From positions 2,170,001 to 2,234,000 of the forward strand of contig OZ231127.1 of NCBI GenBank assembly GCA_965153355.1: 64,000 nucleotides of DNA, written 5' to 3'. Below the pieces are notes generated by a model. It was given only the letters and a program-made list of their open reading frames with translations, did not search any database and was not told where the DNA came from. This DNA comes from Flaccisagitta enflata (Eukaryota > Chaetognatha > Sagittoidea > Aphragmophora). This document shows, one piece after another, positions 59,701-64,000 of this stretch. The stretch's first letter is position 1. Each line of letters starts with the position of its first letter. The translations under genes and the position numbers were made by a program.

Positions 59701-60260
59701 TTTCCAAATTTTTGATTTTCAAACACTTTTTTTGGCACTTAAAGTGCTCCGATTTGAATGAAATTTTATTTAGAGGTAGTCCATGATGTGAAGTACCTCC
59801 AGTAAAAATTTGGTTCAAATCGGTCAACTTTAAGAGGGGTAATGACATCATTTTTCTTGACCTATACTTGGAAAAAAGCGTTTTTTTTCAAATTTTGGTA
59901 CCTTGAAATTGTCAGAATTTCAAATTTTTTTGCATACAACTTAATTAGTGTCCACTTCATGTGCATGCAAAATTTCATGGCTCTACTCCAAGTTTCAGAT
60001 AGGTTTTAGGCCAAAATGGCCAAAAAGGCCATTTTTGACCATTTTGGGCAGTTTTTTTGGTGGCATTCAAACACCCCACCTGAAATTGGGTCAACCAAGC
60101 CTGTATTAGTGATCCCCTAGGTAATACGCACATTTTAAGACCCAACTTGATAGGTGCCACCGGACTCGCCCTTTTGACCCCCTCTTCCTTTGAGCTAGAA
60201 ATCCTTATTCCTCAGACGGTATCCCTCAGACGGTATAGAGTTGCGTGTCTGCAACTAAAA
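56735..60260 (-). mobile_element. CGCGACT-family copy split by the foldback element
   Basis: ATTGCGGACGGATGAGCAGG (56754) matches the subterminal of the TTGCGGAC subfamily. GACAAAGCCTCT leads to the insertion, and GAGTTGCGTGTCTGCAACT with AAAA (60238-60260) is the hairpin end. Joining the sides through one TATA gives GCCTCTTATAGAG, the intact form seen (as complement) at 25843 and 6522. Confidence 0.75.
56952..60233. mobile_element. 3.28-kb foldback element with TATA duplication
   Basis: CCGTCAGAGG at the left and CCTCAGACGG at the right are inverted ends, with TATA on both sides (56948-56951, 60234-60237). Arms of well over 1 kb are complementary: 56991-58430 pairs with about 59010-60170. 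Each arm is a tandem of ~510-bp units (three on the left, near 57190, 57706 and 58213; two on the right). Each unit holds TACTGGAGGTACATCACATC and TTTGAGCTGGTGGCATTGTC-type segments. The centre (58430-58990) is unrelated AT-rich sequence. No transposase frame is seen. Repeated ~64-residue minus frames at 59143 and 59657 share GGTSHH but are broken in the left arm. Confidence 0.82.
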
Positions 60261-60429
60261 CCAGTGGCTGTCGCCAAAAGATGTGAATTGCAGGTTTTTA
60301 ATACACCCTGTTTAGCTAAGATAAATCATTTTGATGAAATAATGAAATAAAATTAAAATAGTATAAAAAATTCTGTTTATGGAAAATAATCAGGGGATGA
60401 AAACTGAGGGAAAAACAGCAAATGAACAA

Positions 60430-60720
60430 AAGGCAGAAAGACAAATCCCAGTGTTTTGGAAAAACGGCAAAAAAAAACGAACCCAATATTGGGGTAGGAC
60501 GGCAGAGAGACAAAACCAAGTGTTGGGGAAAGACGGCAGAGAGATAAAACCCAGGGTAGGAGCAAGACGGCAAAAATACAAAACCCTATTTGAGGGAAAG
60601 ACGGCAGAGATACAAAACCATGTATGAGGGTAAGACGGCAGAGACACAAAACCCTATATGAGGGAAAGACGGCAGACATACAAAACCCTATATAAGGGAA
60701 AGACGGCAAAGACACAAAGG
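60430..60720. repeat. 34-bp minisatellite
   Basis: GACGGCAGAGAGACAAAACC with a TGTTGGGGAAA tail repeats about eight times. One frame stays partly open on both strands. Confidence 0.85.
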
Positions 60721-60999
60721 CCCGGAAGGAAAAAAAAATTGAAAAAAAAGGAAGAAAAAGTAGAGTCATGGGGTGACACTAAAGTGAATTGCTACAGCAA
60801 TTCACAATGAAACAAAAATTATGATTCGTGCGTAGAATTTCATCTTTGGGCTTGTTGCCAGTCGCGGCCGCCGACGTCGTCGGCTCGCCGCTGCTCAAGT
60901 TTGTGAGCGATAACTCAGAGCCTCTCTCTGCCCCTAATCACCCCAATTAGAACATCATCATTCATCTTCAACCCAGAAGCGCTCCTTTCTTGCCTGCTC

Positions 61000-61440
61000 C
61001 TCATTTAAGTCTTGCCCACTCCTCATTTAAGTCTTGCTTGCTTATCATTCGAGTCTAGCCCGCTCCTCATTCAAGTCTTGCTTGCTCCTCATTTGAGTCT
61101 TGCCTGCTCCTCATTTAAGTCTTGCCCGCTCCTCATTTAAGTCTTGCCCACTGCTCATCTAAGTCTTGCCCGCTCTTTATTTGAGTCTTGCCCGCTCCTC
61201 AATTGAGTCTTTCCTGCTCCTCATCCGAGTCTTGCCAGCTCCCCATTTAAGTCTTGCCCGCTCCTCATTTAAGTCTTATCAGCTTATCATTCCAGTCTTG
61301 CCCGCTCCTCATTCAAGTCTTGCTCGCTCCTCATTTGAGTCTTGCCCGCTCCTCATTTAAGTCTTGCCCGCCCCTCATTCAAGGCTTGCCCGCTCTTTAT
61401 TTGAGTCTAGCCCGCTCCTCATTTGAGCCTTGCCTCACTT
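61000..61440. repeat. 22-bp minisatellite
   Basis: CTCCTCATTTAAGTCTTGCC plus CG recurs about 20 times, with GAGTCTTGCC and TTATCATTCGAG variants. No gene. Confidence 0.9.
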
Positions 61441-61579
61441 TAGTGTTCCAATATATGCGTTCTATGTTTTACCCATAAAATGATGCTTTGGTTGGTCAAT
61501 GGGGAGCCGGAAAATGCGTGCTCAGATGTTAGTTAGCTAGTTGATTAGTTCTTGGTTCATTGTAATAAGCTAATAAGCT

Positions 61580-61676
61580 AATTCCTTTTATTTTCTTTAT
61601 TGGCAATAACAGAAGTCCGCCTATAACAGAAAAAAATTGTTGGTCCCCTGAAATCCGCTAGAGCGGGGTTCAACTG
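61580..61676. mobile_element. Right half of a pogo-like MITE
   Basis: TTCCTTTTATTTTCTTTATT through TCCGCTAGAGCGGGG and TTCAACTG, then TA, matches the right half of the element at 61899. No left end was found, so it is truncated. Confidence 0.65.
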
Positions 61677-61898
61677 TACTCCTAATCTCCAGACAAAATC
61701 ATGTCCAATGAGAATACCAAATAATGGCGATTTTTCCACTGATGCGCCCCTCAAGCCCATTACACATTGTACAGAGAAAGAGATCGAGAACGCCAGCTGT
61801 GAATACACAGTTAACAAAAGATAAAACTTAAAAGGAAAAGTATCCCAAGCGACAATCACATAACAAAATTAAAATTCAACAATGATTTTCCCTCATTA

Positions 61899-62075
61899 CA
61901 GTTGAACCCCGCTCTAACGGACCCGCCACCAACGGAATTTTGCTTATAGCAGATACAAATTCATGGTCCCTTCAAGTTAATTCCTTTTATTTCCTATGTT
62001 AGCAATAACAGAAATTTGCCCAAAACAGGAAAAAATTGTTAGTCTCCTGAAATCCGTTAGAGCGGGGATCAACTG
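61899..62075. mobile_element. Pogo/Tigger-like MITE, 177 bp, TA flanks
   Basis: CAGTTGAACCCCGCTCTAAC at the left faces GTTAGAGCGGGGATCAACTG at the right (22 of 23 over the full arm). TA flanks both sides (61897-61898 and 62076-62077). CAGTNGAACC-type ends on TA suit pogo-like Tc1/mariner relatives. Non-coding. Confidence 0.83.
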
Positions 62076-62145
62076 TATATGCATTAGACCAATGATGCTA
62101 TGAATGGTGTTCATAACAATCATGTTGTCTGTCTCTGACTGTCTA

Positions 62146-62328
<183 letters not shown>

Positions 62329-62431
62329 CTCTTTTTCAAATTACCAATTTCGTTTTTGTTGTTTGCAAATGGGGGGCGAATTTCGATTGGAAAAACATTC
62401 GTCTCTCGGCTGTCGGCAGCCGTCCGCCTCT

Positions 62432-62475
62432 TCCTCCTCCTCCTCCTCCTCCTCCTCCTCCTCCTCCTCCTCCGA
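62432..62475. repeat. (CTC)n microsatellite
   Basis: CTC trinucleotides, giving poly-Glu on the minus strand. Confidence 0.93.
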
Positions 62476-62489
62476 GTGAGGGCCATGGA

Positions 62490-62585
62490 CTTTAGGAGAG
62501 CTTGAGAGCTCTCTGAGAGTTTGAGAGCTCTCCTGGCACTCTCGGAGACTTTGAGAGCTCTCCAACCACCCGGAGAGCTCTCCGC
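62490..62585. repeat. GAGAGCTCTC palindrome cluster
   Basis: GAGAGCTCTC or close variants occur about five times in 95 bp, separated by TGAGAGTTTGA and CCAACCACCCG. Each is self-complementary. Confidence 0.75.
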
Positions 62586-62888
62586 AGATCAGTTTTGAAC
62601 AAGCATTATCAAATCATGCGTTTACAGTTATTTTTTTACCATGGATTCATCTGCCAATTTTCCGTTGTTTAGTAAGTTGATAGTCTCAAAATATCACTAC
62701 TCTCTAAAGACTGACATTGTCTTTGTTCAAGCGTTTGTCCATCTTTTTTTTTGCACAAATTTCTCCGGATTTTTTTTCTTTTCTTATTATGTCAGTTTAA
62801 GTTTCTTTCTTTATCTCACATTCTTGTTGCTACCTGTTCTGTCTGTTTGCCTCCAAATGTATTTGTTTGTCTTTCTGTGTATACATGG

Positions 62889-62889
<1 letters not shown>

Positions 62890-62960
<71 letters not shown>
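62890..62960. repeat. (GT)n microsatellite
   Basis: GT dinucleotides. Confidence 0.95.
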
Positions 62961-62999
62961 CTTTGTGTATGTGTGTGTGGGTCTCTCTCTCATCAGAAT

Positions 63000-63770
63000 C
63001 ACTCCCTTTTTTTTTTGACTGACTAGCAGACTGACTGACTGACATCTTAGCCCCCTTCATCACCTCTCTAAATGGCGCCCTATATCACTTCTCCAAACGG
63101 GAATGAGTTTTCCATTTGTTGATTCCAGGCTGTATAGTTTGCATGACAAAACGCATGACAACATCTTAGTTTGTCAGCCTCCATCGGCTCCCGGAACAGT
63201 TCATTAGGATACATATTTGAAATAAACAATATTGTGTATCATTTGCAATCAATTTTTACTTCAAATAATTTATGAGAAGAAACTATCACTTTTTTTTATC
63301 ATTATTATCATTGTAATTATTTTTGTCAACACACTAAATTGCCAGTTGGTGACTAAAATCAACATTCATTCCAGCAGACATTTCAGGGGAAAAAAATGTG
63401 GGATAAAATGAAGAAAAAAAATTAGCAGGGTGATAAGATGACAGCTCTTAACTTTAAATAAACAGCAATTATAAAAAAAAACATTTGGAATTCAAGAGAT
63501 GCACTTTAAGAAAAAATATATTCATAATGGGAGACGTGAATCCATCCCCCCAAAACAACAACAAAACACCAATGAATCTAAGGTCACTTACCGCGGTCTC
63601 TAATCATGATTTCATTGGTTACTCCTCCAAGATCAAATCATGATTTCATCAATCAGGCATGTAAGTAAAACCTGATAAAATGTCCAGCAAATTGATTGAT
63701 TGTCAAGATGCTCTATATTTTTTTGGATATTTGCAAACACTATCACACTATTTTCCATGAACATTAAGAT
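63000..63770. other. AT-rich unassigned stretch
   Basis: No gene was recognised. An ATCATGATTTCATTGGTTAC / AATCATGATTTCATCAATCA direct similarity near 63604 and 63637 is the only repeat noticed. Confidence 0.45.
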
Positions 63771-63771
63771 A

Positions 63772-63949
63772 TACAGTTAGGCTTCACTAGAGCACATTTC
63801 AAGGGACTGGGCTAAATTATGCCTTACAGTGAAGCTGCTTTATTACCAATATAAAAATAACTATAAAATTTCTCATGGGACTGTAATTTGAATGCTTTAT
63901 AGGCGGGCATGCCTTATTAGCGGGCGCGCTCTAGTGAATCTCCACTGTA
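63772..63949. mobile_element. TA-flanked MITE, 178 bp
   Basis: TACAGTTAGGCTTCACTAGAG at the left and CTCTAGTGAATCTCCACTGTA at the right are imperfect complements. TACAG/CTGTA ends suit a pogo-like family, distinct in sequence from the element at 61899. Confidence 0.68.
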
Positions 63950-64000
63950 TCCTATTCCTCAATTCAAAATATTATCATGCAAATATCATTATCATCAATA

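Noticed and set aside
56952-60233. Foldback as an assembly artefact
   Set aside because: Unit numbers differ between arms, the arms are diverged, and a TATA duplication with an intact paralogous empty site is present. A false inverted join would give identical arms.

Overview
This window looks like eukaryotic nuclear DNA dominated by repeats. There is no operon structure, no dense coding, no rRNA and no convincing tRNA. It holds long (GA)n, (CT)n, (GT)n, (GAT)n, (GAAA)n and (CAA)n tracts, many different minisatellites and many short inverted-repeat elements. The composition would fit a repeat-rich marine invertebrate or a large-genome protist, but nothing here identifies the organism. I see no host gene I would defend. 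Most long open frames are translations of tandem repeats (Ser-Leu, Arg-Glu, poly-Met, poly-Ser, poly-Asn).

The main theme is one interspersed family, called here the CGCGACT family. In one orientation it starts near AACAAGGCC, carries a subterminal AGTCGCGTGCG, and ends in a perfect hairpin, AGTCGCGTGCACGCGACT, followed by A's. Its middle is usually a minisatellite, often one seen in no other copy. Short copies lie at about 9.1, 9.7, 10.6, 23.4, 25.8, 26.2, 31.9, 44.5, 47.0, 47.3, 55.1 and 56.2 kb. Long copies enclose a second inverted pair, GGGCAGCGGCCCC / GGGGCCGCTGCCC. They lie at about 0.02, 1.4, 4.8, 6.5, 21.4, 32.7, 42.4, 46.1 and 50.2 kb. Terminal hairpin, subterminal inverted repeat and variable tandem core resemble non-autonomous Helentron-type elements (HINE/DINE-1-like). 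That is a structural inference, not a homology result.

Other elements can be delimited from the sequence. They are: two PIF/Harbinger-like MITEs with TTA and TAA target duplications (2050-2651, 16277-16490); an Ac/hAT-like MITE with an exact 8-bp duplication inside an 87-bp satellite (55610-55747); a 714-bp element with 13-bp inverted ends and an 8-bp duplication, nested in a long CGCGACT copy (33014-33727); a 3.3-kb foldback element with a TATA duplication, nested in another CGCGACT copy (56952-60233); TA-flanked pogo-like MITEs near 61.9 and 63.8 kb; and several hairpin elements (5.97, 19.8, 21.1, 22.0 kb).

The only strong coding candidate is inside a young LTR retrotransposon, 36076-41136, transcribed right to left. 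Its two ~317-bp LTRs show no substitution on reading. It sits inside a (CT)n microsatellite and carries a 1104-residue frame with no recognisable reverse transcriptase, protease or integrase, so it looks non-autonomous or cargo-bearing.

Large tandem arrays fill much of the rest: a ~3.5-kb, 63-bp minisatellite (28.4-31.9 kb) with a 189-bp higher-order period; a 23-bp array with a 138-bp higher-order period (11.1-11.9 kb); a 47-bp array (34.2-35.0 kb); ~1 kb of (GA)n (12.6-13.6 kb); and a purine tract with a 354-bp internal duplication (50.9-51.8 kb).
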